From assembly GCA_026004095.1 (NCBI GenBank), contig BPIL01000008.1:1-59267 (forward strand): a DNA stretch of 59,267 bases, in the 5' to 3' direction. The translations under genes were made by a program, and so were the position numbers. Of the stretch, positions 38,150 to 46,218 are shown in pieces. Under the pieces are notes generated by a model. The model worked only from the letters and a program-made list of their open reading frames with translations, had not been told where the DNA came from and searched no databases. The DNA comes from Meiothermus sp. Its GTDB lineage: Bacteria > Deinococcota > Deinococci > Deinococcales > Thermaceae. How positions within the stretch are numbered: position 1 is the first letter of the stretch; each line of letters starts with the position of its first letter.

Positions 38150-38221
38150 GGTAACCAAACCCCCTCTCAGAATGGTTACCTTTCCTCTCATTTTGGTTAC
38201 CTTCTGACCGTGTTGGTTACC
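38150..38221. promoter_or_regulatory. array of four TTGGTTACCT-type repeats
   Basis: GGTTACC occurs at 38174, 38195 and 38215 on the plus strand, spaced 21 and 20 bp, and GGTAACC (the same site inverted) at 38150. Each site is flanked by T or TT and another pyrimidine. Spacing of about two helical turns favours a protein bound along one face. The site nearest the maturase gene overlaps a plausible -35 region. SARP-type activators bind direct heptamer repeats, and a SARP-like gene is next door. Confidence 0.7.
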
Positions 38222-38243
38222 TCCCCTGGGTTAGGGTGGAAGC

Positions 38244-38384
38244 ATGCGGAAGGTTCGGCTGTTCTTGGTGTTGCTGGTTTTTCTGGTTCTGGGCCTCAGG
38301 GAGACCGCCCGCGCCTGCACCCACCCCGACTGCCCCCCGCCGGGGGTGGTGCGCCCCGGGGCGCCTAGCGGTACTGGGCGCTGA
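38244..38384 (+). CDS. putative secreted Cys-containing peptide, 46 aa
   Basis: An ORF divergent from the RiPP operon, in the gap before the SARP-like gene. It has a strong signal sequence (MRKVRLFLVLLVFLVLGL), a possible cleavage at TARA, and a mature part ACTHPDCPPPGVVRPGAPSG with two Cys. No good Shine-Dalgarno is seen. It overlaps the convergent regulator gene by 20 bp. Its position next to the repeat array suggests shared control; a pheromone or a second bioactive peptide are possibilities. Confidence 0.45.
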   Translation: MRKVRLFLVLLVFLVLGLRETARACTHPDCPPPGVVRPGAPSGTGR

Positions 38385-39954
38385 GCCGCCGCACCCAGGC
38401 CCGCACCGCCGGGCGGCGGGGGTCGGGTTCGGGCAGGCGTTCCAGCAGGGCTTCCCAGAGGACGAGGTCGTCCGCGATGCGCTGGGCCAGGCGGTAGAGA
38501 AGCTCCGGGTCGGGCTGCCGGAGGACGGCTTCCTTGAGCTGTTCCTCCAGGTGGTTCCGCAGCAGCTCGATGCCGGGGGCCTGGCTTCTGGGCAGCAGGG
38601 GGCCCTGGTAGAGGCTGAGGGCCTCGGCCAGGCGGTGGTGTTGCAGGGCTTCCTGGAGCTTCAGGAAGTCGGCCTCGATGGGGGTGCAAAGCCGGTAGGG
38701 GCGGCGCTGGACTTCGAAGCCCTGCTGGCGCAGGCGATAGAGCTCGCTTTTGAGGGCCTGGGGGTTGGGCGCGGGGTAGAGGGCCTGGGCCAGGGCCTCG
38801 CCTGAGAGGCCTTCGGGGTGGGCCAGCAGCAGGGTGAGGAGTTCCAGGCTGCGGGGCCTGAGGGCAGGGAAGCCCTCCAGGTGAGCCGCCCCCAGGGTGC
38901 GCAGGTAGGGGGTGGCGGGTGGGAGGAGTTCGGGCGGCAGGAAGAGGGCCCTGGCCTCGGGCCGGAGGGCCTGGGCCATCCGGCGGTAGGGCGCGGGGAG
39001 GGGGACTCCTTCCAGGGCTGCGAGGTGGGCGGCGGCCCGCAGGGCCTCCTCGGCCCACTCGGTCTGCAGGGTGGGGAGGGCGGCTTCCAGGAGCGGGCGG
39101 GCCTCCGGGCTGGGGTAGTGCCAGAGGCCCTGGGCCAGCGACTGGAGGGCCTGGGGCAGGGGGTCGGGGGAAGACCCAGCGGCCGCCGCGCGGAGCCAGC
39201 GGGAAAGAAGGGGCCGGGCCGAGGGGTGGTGCCTGAAGAGCAGCACCAGCAGGGGCAGGTCGTAGGGCTGGTGGGGGCTGGAGTTCTGCCGCAGGAGGGC
39301 CTCCAGGAGTTCGGGGCTTTCCTGGCCCTGCATCCCTTGCAGGAGCAGGCCAAGCCAGAGGGCGTAGTAGCGCACCCCGGGGGCTGCGTGGGCCAGCAGG
39401 GGCGGGAGGGATCGTTCCAGGGCGGGCAGGGGCTCCTCCCCCGCCAGGGCCAAAAGGGTGAGCTCCTCCAGCCGGTAGTGGGGCTGCTCCGGGGCTTGCA
39501 GGACGGCCCGGCTGGCGTAGGAAAGGGCCTCGGCCAAGCGGCCCAGCCGCCTATAGGTGCGGGCCAGGGCGTAGGCCAGGCGGGCCTGTTCTTCGGGTGG
39601 GCCCTCGCAGCGGTCAAGTGCCGCTTGCAGGGCCAGGAGTCCATCGGCGGGCGGAAGCGAGAAGCCCAGGTGGTAGAGCGTCAGGGGGGTCTGGGCCTGA
39701 TGTGCGGCGGCCAGGGCCCACCGGCGGTAGGTAGCAGGATCACCTTTGCGGAAAGCCACGAAGCCCAGGAGTGCAAGGCGTTCGGCCTGGGCAACGCTCT
39801 CTTGGGGCTGCCAGCTTTCCAGCAGGGTCTGGGCCTCGGCCACCTGGCCCAGCGCCAGAAGCGACAGGGCCACAGCCTGCACCCGGGCTTGTTGCTGGGC
39901 CAGCAAGAGGGCCTCCCAGTAGCGGCCCTGGGCGTAGAGGGCCAGGGCGTCCAT
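38365..39954 (-). CDS. TPR/winged-helix transcriptional regulator (SARP-like)
   Basis: 529 residues from ATG 39954. The N-terminal 350 residues are a solenoid of TPR-like helices (ARLAYALARTYRRLGRLAEAL is one full repeat). A winged-helix region follows (FPALRPRSLELLTLLLAHPE and GEALAQALYP), then a BTAD-like C-terminal helical part. The domains are those of SARP regulators but in a TPR-first order. It ends 250 bp from the RiPP operon and its repeats, so it is the best candidate for their regulator. TPR regulators often sense peptides. Confidence 0.7.
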   Translation of the reverse strand: MDALALYAQGRYWEALLLAQQQARVQAVALSLLALGQVAEAQTLLESWQPQESVAQAERLALLGFVAFRKGDPATYRRWALAAAHQAQTPLTLYHLGFSLPPADGLLALQAALDRCEGPPEEQARLAYALARTYRRLGRLAEALSYASRAVLQAPEQPHYRLEELTLLALAGEEPLPALERSLPPLLAHAAPGVRYYALWLGLLLQGMQGQESPELLEALLRQNSSPHQPYDLPLLVLLFRHHPSARPLLSRWLRAAAAGSSPDPLPQALQSLAQGLWHYPSPEARPLLEAALPTLQTEWAEEALRAAAHLAALEGVPLPAPYRRMAQALRPEARALFLPPELLPPATPYLRTLGAAHLEGFPALRPRSLELLTLLLAHPEGLSGEALAQALYPAPNPQALKSELYRLRQQGFEVQRRPYRLCTPIEADFLKLQEALQHHRLAEALSLYQGPLLPRSQAPGIELLRNHLEEQLKEAVLRQPDPELLYRLAQRIADDLVLWEALLERLPEPDPRRPAVRAWVRRLSAQYR

Positions 39955-40002
39955 GGAGGGAGTATAGCAAGCACCGGCTATGGGGCGTGTTAGACTGAAG
40001 CC

Positions 40003-40242
40003 GTGACGGATCCATCGGCCCTGCTTCAGCGCATTACCCTCGAGCCCGAGGTCAACCACGGCCAGCCTACTGTGCGGGGGTTGCGCTACCCGGTGCGGGT
40101 GATCTTGGAGCTCCTGGCGGGGGGTATGACCCCGGAGGAGGTTCTGGCCGATTACCCCGACCTCGAGCCGGAGGATATCCAGGCCTGCTTGCTGTATGCT
40201 GCCAAGCTCAGCGAGGTAGGGGCGGTGCTGAGGGTGGCGTGA
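40003..40242 (+). CDS. DUF433 protein (antitoxin-like)
   Basis: 79 residues from GTG 40003; TAGACT at 39991-39996 lies six nt upstream. The DUF433 core is complete: RITLEPEVNHGQPTVRGLRY, then LLAGGMTPEEVLADYPDLEPEDIQACLLYA. DUF433 genes pair with PIN-like DUF5615 genes as presumed toxin-antitoxin modules. The stop overlaps the next start (GTGA). Confidence 0.85.
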   Translation: MTDPSALLQRITLEPEVNHGQPTVRGLRYPVRVILELLAGGMTPEEVLADYPDLEPEDIQACLLYAAKLSEVGAVLRVA

Positions 40243-40595
40243 TCCGCTTTTTGGTGGACGCGCACCTGCCCTTTCGCTTAGTGCGGCTTTTGCGGGAGCG
40301 GGGTTACGATGCCCTGCATACCTCCGAGCTTCCGCGGGGCAATGCCACCAAAGATAGCGAGATCAACGCCCTTTCGCTGAGGGAAAAGCGGGTGGTGGTA
40401 AGCAAGGACGCGGACTTCATCCAGAGCCTGATCCTGCGGGGTGAACCCTACAAGCTGCTCCTGGTCTCCACCGGAAACATCTCAAACCAAGTTCTGGAGG
40501 CCCTCTTCCTGGAGCAGCTCGACGTGCTTTGCGAGTTGCTGAACACCTACCGCTATGTCGAGCTGGGTAGAGCGGAAATTGTAGCTCATCTTTAA
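40239..40595 (+). CDS. DUF5615 PIN-like protein (toxin-like)
   Basis: 118 residues. MIRFLVDAHLPFRLVRLLRE carries the first acidic residue of the PIN-like fold, ATKDSEINALSLREKRVVVS and KDADFIQ the next. Presumed nuclease toxin of the DUF433/DUF5615 pair. Confidence 0.82.
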   Translation: MIRFLVDAHLPFRLVRLLRERGYDALHTSELPRGNATKDSEINALSLREKRVVVSKDADFIQSLILRGEPYKLLLVSTGNISNQVLEALFLEQLDVLCELLNTYRYVELGRAEIVAHL

Positions 40596-40626
40596 AGCTC
40601 AAACGCCCTCGAGCGATCGCCCCGCT

Positions 40627-42117
40627 TTACCCCAGGCTCCTCCGATACGTCAGCGCCTCGGCCAGGTGGGCCTCCTGGATGTGCTCGGTTCCTGCCAGGT
40701 CGGCGATGGTGCGGGCCACCCGCAGGATGCGGTCGTAGCTGCGGGCACTGAGCGCCAGGCGCTGGGTGGCGGCCTGCAAGAGGGCTTCGCAGGCTGGGGA
40801 CAGCGCGGCGTGCTGCCGCAGGGCCCGGCCAAAAAGTTCGCTGTTGAGCTTCCCCTGCCGGGCTTGCATCCGCTCCCGGGCGGCCAGCACCCTTTCTCTG
40901 ACCACGGCGGTGGGTTCTCCTTCCGGTGCGCGGGCCAGCTCCTCCGGGGTGAGGCGGGGCACTTCCACCACCAGATCGAAGCGGTCGAGCAGGGGGCCCG
41001 AGATGCGACCCACGTAGCGTAGGCGCTGGGTGAGGGTGCAGACGCACTGCTTCTGGGGGTCGCCGTGGTGGCCGCAGGGGCAGGGGTTCATGGCCGCAAT
41101 CAACAAAAACCGCGCGGGATAGGTGAAGCTGGCCCGGGCCCGCGAGATGGTCACCACCCCGTCCTCCAGCGGCTGGCGCAGCACCTCCAGGGCATTGCGG
41201 GAAAACTCGGGGAACTCGTCCAGGAAGAGCACCCCCCGGTGGGCCAGGGAGATCTCGCCCGGTTTGGGGATGGTGCCCCCGCCGATCAGGCCCGCATCGG
41301 AGACGGTGTGGTGGGGGCTGCGGAAGGGTGGGGTTCGAATCAGGCCGCGCAAGAGCCGTCCGGCGGCGGAATGAATGCGGGTGACCTCGAGCGCCTCCTG
41401 GTTTTGCAAGGGTGGGAGCAGCCCCACCATGCGCTTGGCCAGCATGGTCTTGCCCGAGCCGGGGGTTCCGGTCATGAGCAGGTGGTGGGCGCCGGCTGCG
41501 GCAATTTCCAGGGCCCGCTTGGCCTTGGCCTGGCCCTTCACGTCCAGCAGATCGAGGGCCGCTTCGGCAGGTTCGGACTCCGGGCTGGGGCGGGTGGGGG
41601 CCAGGTCTTCCTGGCCTTGTAAGAAGCGCACCACCTGGGCCAGGTGGGCCGCCCCAAACACCTTCACCCCCTCGATGAGGGCGGCTTCCTGGGCCGAGGC
41701 CTGGGGCATCAGGAGCTGGTGGCCCTCCTGGTAGGCCCCCAATGCCAGGTTCACCGCGCCGGGCACCGCGCGCAGCTCGCCGTCCAGGCCCAGCTCACCC
41801 GCCGCCGCAAAGCCTTGCAGGGCCTCGAGCGGAACCACCCCCTGCGCGCAGAGCAGCCCCAGCGCGATGGGCAGGTCGTAGTGGGTGCCTTCTTTGCGCA
41901 ACTCGGCCGGGGCCAGGTTGATCACCACCCGCCCCTGGGGGTAGGGAAACCCGGCGTTCTTGAGGGCCGCCCGCACCCGCTCGCGCGACTCCTCCACGGC
42001 CTTGTCGGGCAGGCCCACCACTGCATAAAAAGGCATGCCCTGCGAAACGTCCACCTCGACCGTGATAGGTTGGGCCTCGAGGCCAAACAGACTGTAGGTG
42101 CGTACCTGCGCCAACAT
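40627..42117 (-). CDS. comM: ComM/YifB family Mg-chelatase-like AAA+ ATPase
   Basis: 496 residues from ATG 42117; AGTCTA (TAGACT on the coding strand) at 42125-42130 lies seven nt before it. The N-terminal domain starts [20 protein letters not shown]; the AAA+ core has Walker [14 protein letters not shown] and Walker [12 protein letters not shown]; the zinc-binding [17 protein letters not shown] is typical. ComM is a helicase that helps branch migration in natural transformation, fitting the strong competence of Thermaceae. A fragment of its 3' end is also found at 25615-25668. Confidence 0.92.
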   Translation of the reverse strand: MLAQVRTYSLFGLEAQPITVEVDVSQGMPFYAVVGLPDKAVEESRERVRAALKNAGFPYPQGRVVINLAPAELRKEGTHYDLPIALGLLCAQGVVPLEALQGFAAAGELGLDGELRAVPGAVNLALGAYQEGHQLLMPQASAQEAALIEGVKVFGAAHLAQVVRFLQGQEDLAPTRPSPESEPAEAALDLLDVKGQAKAKRALEIAAAGAHHLLMTGTPGSGKTMLAKRMVGLLPPLQNQEALEVTRIHSAAGRLLRGLIRTPPFRSPHHTVSDAGLIGGGTIPKPGEISLAHRGVLFLDEFPEFSRNALEVLRQPLEDGVVTISRARASFTYPARFLLIAAMNPCPCGHHGDPQKQCVCTLTQRLRYVGRISGPLLDRFDLVVEVPRLTPEELARAPEGEPTAVVRERVLAARERMQARQGKLNSELFGRALRQHAALSPACEALLQAATQRLALSARSYDRILRVARTIADLAGTEHIQEAHLAEALTYRRSLG

Positions 42118-42266
42118 GCCCTTCAGTCTACGTGCTCCAGCCCCAATTTCTCCCTCATCCTGGGGCCCCCGACACGTGTTCGAAGGGGAAAACCCGGTTC
42201 GCAGCGACAGACCAGGGGACGGGGCTGGATAATCCTGGGGTACGGACGCTGTTATGCTGTTAGCCG

Positions 42267-42536
42267 ATGAATGATGCATTAGACCCCACCCTCCCCCGTC
42301 GCCGGATTGGGGAAGTGTCGTACGTGCTGTTCCTATCGGCCCCCAGGGTGGTGGCCGAGGGGATGCGGGCGCATCTGGAAGCGCGCCGGATTCCGGTTCA
42401 CCTCGAGACCCCCTTTAGCCTGCCCGAAGCCTACATGGGCACCTACACTGGGGATGTGAGCCTCTGGGTGCCCGAGGCCCTCTACCACGAGGCCACCCTG
42501 ATTCTCGAGCGAGACCACCAAGGAGAAGCGTCATGA
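42267..42536 (+). CDS. DUF2007-like small protein, 89 aa
   Basis: Contains [30 protein letters not shown] and [20 protein letters not shown], a pattern close to DUF2007 signal-transduction-like proteins, though the match is from memory. TATGCT lies eight nt before the ATG. The stop overlaps the glucokinase start (ATGA), so the two genes are coupled. Confidence 0.6.
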   Translation: MNDALDPTLPRRRIGEVSYVLFLSAPRVVAEGMRAHLEARRIPVHLETPFSLPEAYMGTYTGDVSLWVPEALYHEATLILERDHQGEAS

Positions 42537-43435
42537 GCGTAGTGGGAATTGACCTAGGCGGAACCAAGATTATGGCAGGGGTGTTCAGCGAGGGCGTGAT
42601 TAAGGCCAAGGTAACCGTCCCCACGCCGGAGGAAGGCGGCCAGGCCGTAATCGAGGCCATGGCCCAGGCCGCCAAGGCTGCCATCGAGGCCGCAGGCGTG
42701 GCGGTGCAGGCCATCGGCCTGGGCACCCCGGGGCCCCTCGACTTCAAGCGGGGCCGGATCAAGTTTGCCCCCAACATCGCCAACTTTACCGATTTCCCTA
42801 TCGTGGAGCGGCTCGAGCAGGCCACCGGCTACAGGGTCTACATGGAAAACGACGCCAACGCCGCGGCCCTGGCCGAACACAAGCTGGGAGCCGCCCAGGG
42901 CGCCGAAAGCACCCTCTACATGACGGTCTCGACCGGGGTGGGGGGCGGCTTTGTCTGGGGCAACAAGGTGCTGCGCGGCGTGAACGGACAGGGGGGCGAG
43001 ATCGGGCACATCACCATGCAGCCGGGCGGCCCCCTGTGCGGCTGTGGGCTGGATGGCTGCCTCGAGGCCCTGGCCACCGGCCCGGCCATGGAGCGCATGG
43101 CCCTGGCCTCCTTCAAGCGCGAGATGAGCACCCGCGAGCTGTTCGCACTGTTCCAGCAGGGCGACCCCCGGGCCAGCCGCATCGTGCTGCAGGCCGCGAG
43201 CTGGGTAGGCATCGCGCTGGCCTCGCTGGTCAAGTGCTACGACCCCGAAGTCATCGTCCTGGGCGGCGGGGTGGCCCTCAACGCAGGGCCGGCCTACCTC
43301 GAGGAGGTGCAGCGCAGCTACCGGCGCTACATGGAAAACTGGATCACCCCACCCCTCCACCTGGCCAAGCTGGGCAGCGAGGCCGGGCTGTTGGGGGCAG
43401 CCCTGACCGCGGCCATCGAGGTGGGCGAACTCTAG
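42533..43435 (+). CDS. glk: ROK-family glucokinase
   Basis: 300 residues. GIDLGGTKIMAGV is the phosphate loop and MENDANAAALAEH contains the catalytic Asp. GGEIGHITM gives the sugar-binding Glu-His and CGCGLDGCLEALATG the ROK zinc motif. With no DNA-binding domain it is a sugar kinase, most likely ATP-dependent glucokinase. The last bases overlap the convergent aldo/keto reductase stop. Confidence 0.88.
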   Translation: MSVVGIDLGGTKIMAGVFSEGVIKAKVTVPTPEEGGQAVIEAMAQAAKAAIEAAGVAVQAIGLGTPGPLDFKRGRIKFAPNIANFTDFPIVERLEQATGYRVYMENDANAAALAEHKLGAAQGAESTLYMTVSTGVGGGFVWGNKVLRGVNGQGGEIGHITMQPGGPLCGCGLDGCLEALATGPAMERMALASFKREMSTRELFALFQQGDPRASRIVLQAASWVGIALASLVKCYDPEVIVLGGGVALNAGPAYLEEVQRSYRRYMENWITPPLHLAKLGSEAGLLGAALTAAIEVGEL

Positions 43436-44367
43436 CCCGGCCCTGCCCCGCTACTCAAGGCATCCAGCCGGGCCATCTGCGCCTCGGAAAGGCAGATTCG
43501 CAAAGCCCCTGCGTTTCCCTCAGCCTGGCGCGCGTTTTTGGCACCCGGAATGGGCAGGGTGCCTTTTTGTATACACCAGCGCAGGGCCACCTGGGCGGGG
43601 GTGGCCCCCAGCGACTCGGCGATCTCGCTAAGAGCCTGGAGCAGTGCGGGAATCTGGGCCTTGCGGGTGACATAGCGCTGGGCCCGGTAGCGGCCTGGTG
43701 GGGGGTTGTCCAGGCTGTACTTGCCGGTTAGCCAGCCCATAGCCAGCGGGCTGTAGGCCATCAGCACGATACCCTCGGCCTGCATGGCACGCAGAAGGCC
43801 CGTTCGTTCAGGTTTGCGCTCGAGCAGGTGGTACTCCACCTGGTTGACCGCCAACGGCACCCGGTGCTGGGCCAGCACCCTGGACACACGCTCGAGCTGC
43901 TGAAGGTTATGGTTGGAGACCCCCACCGCCCGGGTCAGCCCCTGTTCGTAGGCCTCGGCCAGTGCAAGCGCCCACTGCTCGAGCGGAACCGGCTTCCAGG
44001 GCCAGTGCAGCAGGTACAGATCTAGCTGCTGCATCTGCAAGCGCTGCAGGCTTTTTTTAAGCGCAGCAAACAGCGTCTTGCGGGAGAAACGCCAGGGGTA
44101 GGGAAATAGCTTGCTCACCACCAGGGGCTTGGGCTCATAAGCGTGGTAGAAGCGCCCGATTAGCCTTTCCGAAAGGCCAAAACCATAGAACTCGGCGGTG
44201 TCAAAAAGCCGCACCCCACCCTGCAGGGCCGCCCGGTAGGCTGCCTCGGCATCGTCCGCCTGGTAGCCCTGGCCGTAGCCCCAGACCAGCCGGTCGCCCC
44301 ACTGCCAGGTGCCAATGCCCAGGGGCGGGATGGCCGGAAGCCCCTTGATCTGAATCTGCTCGCTCAC
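43432..44367 (-). CDS. aldo/keto reductase
   Basis: 311 residues from GTG 44367; TAGGCT on the coding strand lies six nt before it. The barrel has the catalytic Asp and Tyr in LFDTAEFYGFGLSE, the Lys in VVSKLFPYP, the His in LYLLHWPWKP, and an NADPH-binding end (LPIPGAKNARQAEGN). The substrate is unknown. Confidence 0.88.
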   Translation of the reverse strand: MSEQIQIKGLPAIPPLGIGTWQWGDRLVWGYGQGYQADDAEAAYRAALQGGVRLFDTAEFYGFGLSERLIGRFYHAYEPKPLVVSKLFPYPWRFSRKTLFAALKKSLQRLQMQQLDLYLLHWPWKPVPLEQWALALAEAYEQGLTRAVGVSNHNLQQLERVSRVLAQHRVPLAVNQVEYHLLERKPERTGLLRAMQAEGIVLMAYSPLAMGWLTGKYSLDNPPPGRYRAQRYVTRKAQIPALLQALSEIAESLGATPAQVALRWCIQKGTLPIPGAKNARQAEGNAGALRICLSEAQMARLDALSSGAGPG

Positions 44368-44419
44368 CCCTCGAGCCTACCCTGTCCATCCGGCCCAGGT
44401 ATGTGACGTATGAGCCTGG

Positions 44420-45850
44420 CTACCCCTGCACCACATCAAAATAGGCCTCTTGCAGCCGGTCTACGATCACCTCGAGGCCTTTGTCAATGGCCCGATCCAG
44501 GTTCTCGGCCGGAATAAGGGGAACCCCGGCACCTCGAGCCAGCTCAATCAGGTGCTGCTGGATGAGGCGAATTTCACTGAAGTACTGCGCATAAGCCCCA
44601 CTGGTGCGCGATCCCCCGGTCTCCCGCTCGCGCAGGGCAAAACGGTCGCGGTGCAGGGCCTCGTCCTCGAGCACCAGCATAATGGGAATCTGAATGACCT
44701 CGTGCTGGTACTGGTGGGTCATGTAGCCCGGCACCACGTGCACACCCTCCACCACCAGCGAGGTTTTCTCCCGGGCGCTGCGCTCCTGGATGGCCCGCAA
44801 ACCCACCGCCACCCTCGAGACCTGGTCGCGGAACCCCTGCATTACCAGCGCCGCGCTGGGTTCGGCTTTCTGGGGCGTAGCCAGCACCCGCCACGACTCA
44901 AAACTGCTGGTGTGCAGGGTGGGCAGCAGGTCTTTGGGGATGGTGGCCCGCAGGATCTCCCGCACCGCATCGGTCGAAATCATACGGGTGATGCCCAGCC
45001 GGTAGGCCAGCGCCGAGGCCAGCACACTCTTCCCCACCCCGGCCACCCCCCCAATCAGCAGATGCACCGGCTTCACAGCCCGCCGGATGCTGCGCAACAG
45101 GTGGTAGCGCCGGGCCACCTCTTCCCCGGCTTCCTCCATCAGTTCTTCAGCAACCGCTTTACGCAGGTAGTCGCGCTTGACCACAGTCGAACCGCTATCG
45201 CGCAAACGGCGCTCCACATCGCGGGCCAGCCGGTAGGCCGCATCGGGCGAGAGCCCCACTGCCATCACCGACTGGGCCAGCACCCCTTTGGAGAAAGGCA
45301 CCCGCGGCTCACCTTCCCCTTCCTCCACAAAAATTTCCCCGGCCAGGGCCTGCCTTCCGGCGTAGCGGTTTTTTGCAGCAGGCCCAAACAGCTCTTCAAT
45401 CTCGGCTGCAATACGCCGCTCCAGCTCATCGGCATCAATCGAGCGCACCCCACTGCGGCGCAGGCGGTTCTCCAGCGAGCGGGCAATGGTCTGGGCCTCG
45501 CGCATAGAAAACCCTGCATCCTCCAGGCTGCGCACCAGCACCCCTTTGGAGAAGGGCCGGCGGCGGTAGCCCTCCCGAACCACGATGTCTTCAAAGGCCT
45601 GGGTCTGGCCCCTGAGCCGTTCGGCCATCTCGGGGCCAAAGTTTTTTTCCACCTCTTGAATCAGCATCTTCTTGAGCGCCAGGGCGGTAACTTCTGGCTT
45701 TTTGCGGGAGCGCAGTTGTTCTTCGATGGTATGGGCCACCGACATGGCCGGCTCCATCTTGAGGCCCGCCATCATCATGGACTCCACCAAAAGCCCCTTG
45801 GAAAACGGCCAGCGAAAGCCCCCAGGTGTCTTGATAAAGACTTCGCGCAC
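44420..45850 (-). CDS. 2-phosphoglycerate kinase with three ATP-cone domains
   Basis: 476 residues from GTG 45850, with TACGAT six nt upstream. Three repeats each contain PFSKG followed by a helical ATP-cone: near residues 14-80 (WPFSKGLLVESMMMAG), 98-165 (PFSKGVLVRSLEDAG) and 187-255 (PFSKGVLAQSVMAVG). The C-terminal kinase has Walker A GGVAGVGKSVLASALAYRLG and MISTDAVREILR. Methanogen 2-phosphoglycerate kinase makes 2,3-bisphosphoglycerate for cyclic DPG, a thermostabilising solute, and usually has one ATP-cone. ATP-cones sense nucleotide levels in other enzymes, so this kinase may be strongly adenylate-controlled. Confidence 0.85.
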   Translation of the reverse strand: MREVFIKTPGGFRWPFSKGLLVESMMMAGLKMEPAMSVAHTIEEQLRSRKKPEVTALALKKMLIQEVEKNFGPEMAERLRGQTQAFEDIVVREGYRRRPFSKGVLVRSLEDAGFSMREAQTIARSLENRLRRSGVRSIDADELERRIAAEIEELFGPAAKNRYAGRQALAGEIFVEEGEGEPRVPFSKGVLAQSVMAVGLSPDAAYRLARDVERRLRDSGSTVVKRDYLRKAVAEELMEEAGEEVARRYHLLRSIRRAVKPVHLLIGGVAGVGKSVLASALAYRLGITRMISTDAVREILRATIPKDLLPTLHTSSFESWRVLATPQKAEPSAALVMQGFRDQVSRVAVGLRAIQERSAREKTSLVVEGVHVVPGYMTHQYQHEVIQIPIMLVLEDEALHRDRFALRERETGGSRTSGAYAQYFSEIRLIQQHLIELARGAGVPLIPAENLDRAIDKGLEVIVDRLQEAYFDVVQG

Positions 45851-45874
45851 GCTTCAATCGTACCCGAAAAAGGT

Positions 45875-45904
45875 TTGACACACCCTATTCGCAGGTGCTA
45901 ACCT
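45875..45904 (+). promoter_or_regulatory. promoter of the tRNA-Cys/Val cluster
   Basis: TTGACA, an 18-bp spacer and TAACCT, about 37 bp before tRNA-Cys. Confidence 0.6.
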
Positions 45905-45938
45905 AACGGTTGCTGAACCCCCTCAAGGGGCAGCAGGC

Positions 45939-46015
<77 letters not shown>

Positions 46016-46063
46016 AAGGTTCTCTGCTTGTTCTGGCGAGAATACCGGATTGAAGCCCCCTGC

Positions 46064-46140
46064 GGGCGCGTAGCTCAGATGGCTAGAGCACTACCTTGAC
46101 ACGGTAGGGGTCGTTGGTTCGAGTCCAATCGCGCCCACCA
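46064..46140 (+). tRNA. tRNA-Val (anticodon GAC)
   Basis: Acceptor GGGCGCG/CGCGCCC, anticodon stem CTACC/GGTAG with loop TTGACAC (GAC), T loop TTCGAGT, encoded CCA. Second valine isoacceptor of the window. Confidence 0.95.
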
Positions 46141-46157
46141 CGTCCAGCACGAGAAAA

Positions 46158-46186
46158 CCCCTTTATGCAAAGAGTGCATAAAGGGG
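46158..46186 (+). terminator. terminator after tRNA-Val (GAC)
   Basis: CCCCTTTATGCA/TGCATAAAGGGG 12-bp stem followed by TTTTT. Identical over 29 bp to the element after tRNA-Val (TAC) near 10.2 kb; the similarity extends back to the tRNA CCA end. Confidence 0.85.
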
Positions 46187-46218
46187 TTTTTGGTGCAACC
46201 AGGGTGCCAACGGCTGGC

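Noticed and set aside
38150..38221. GGTTACC repeats as a CRISPR array
   Set aside because: Only seven to ten bp are shared, one copy is inverted and steps are 20-24 bp; CRISPR repeats are 24-48 bp with spacers of similar size.
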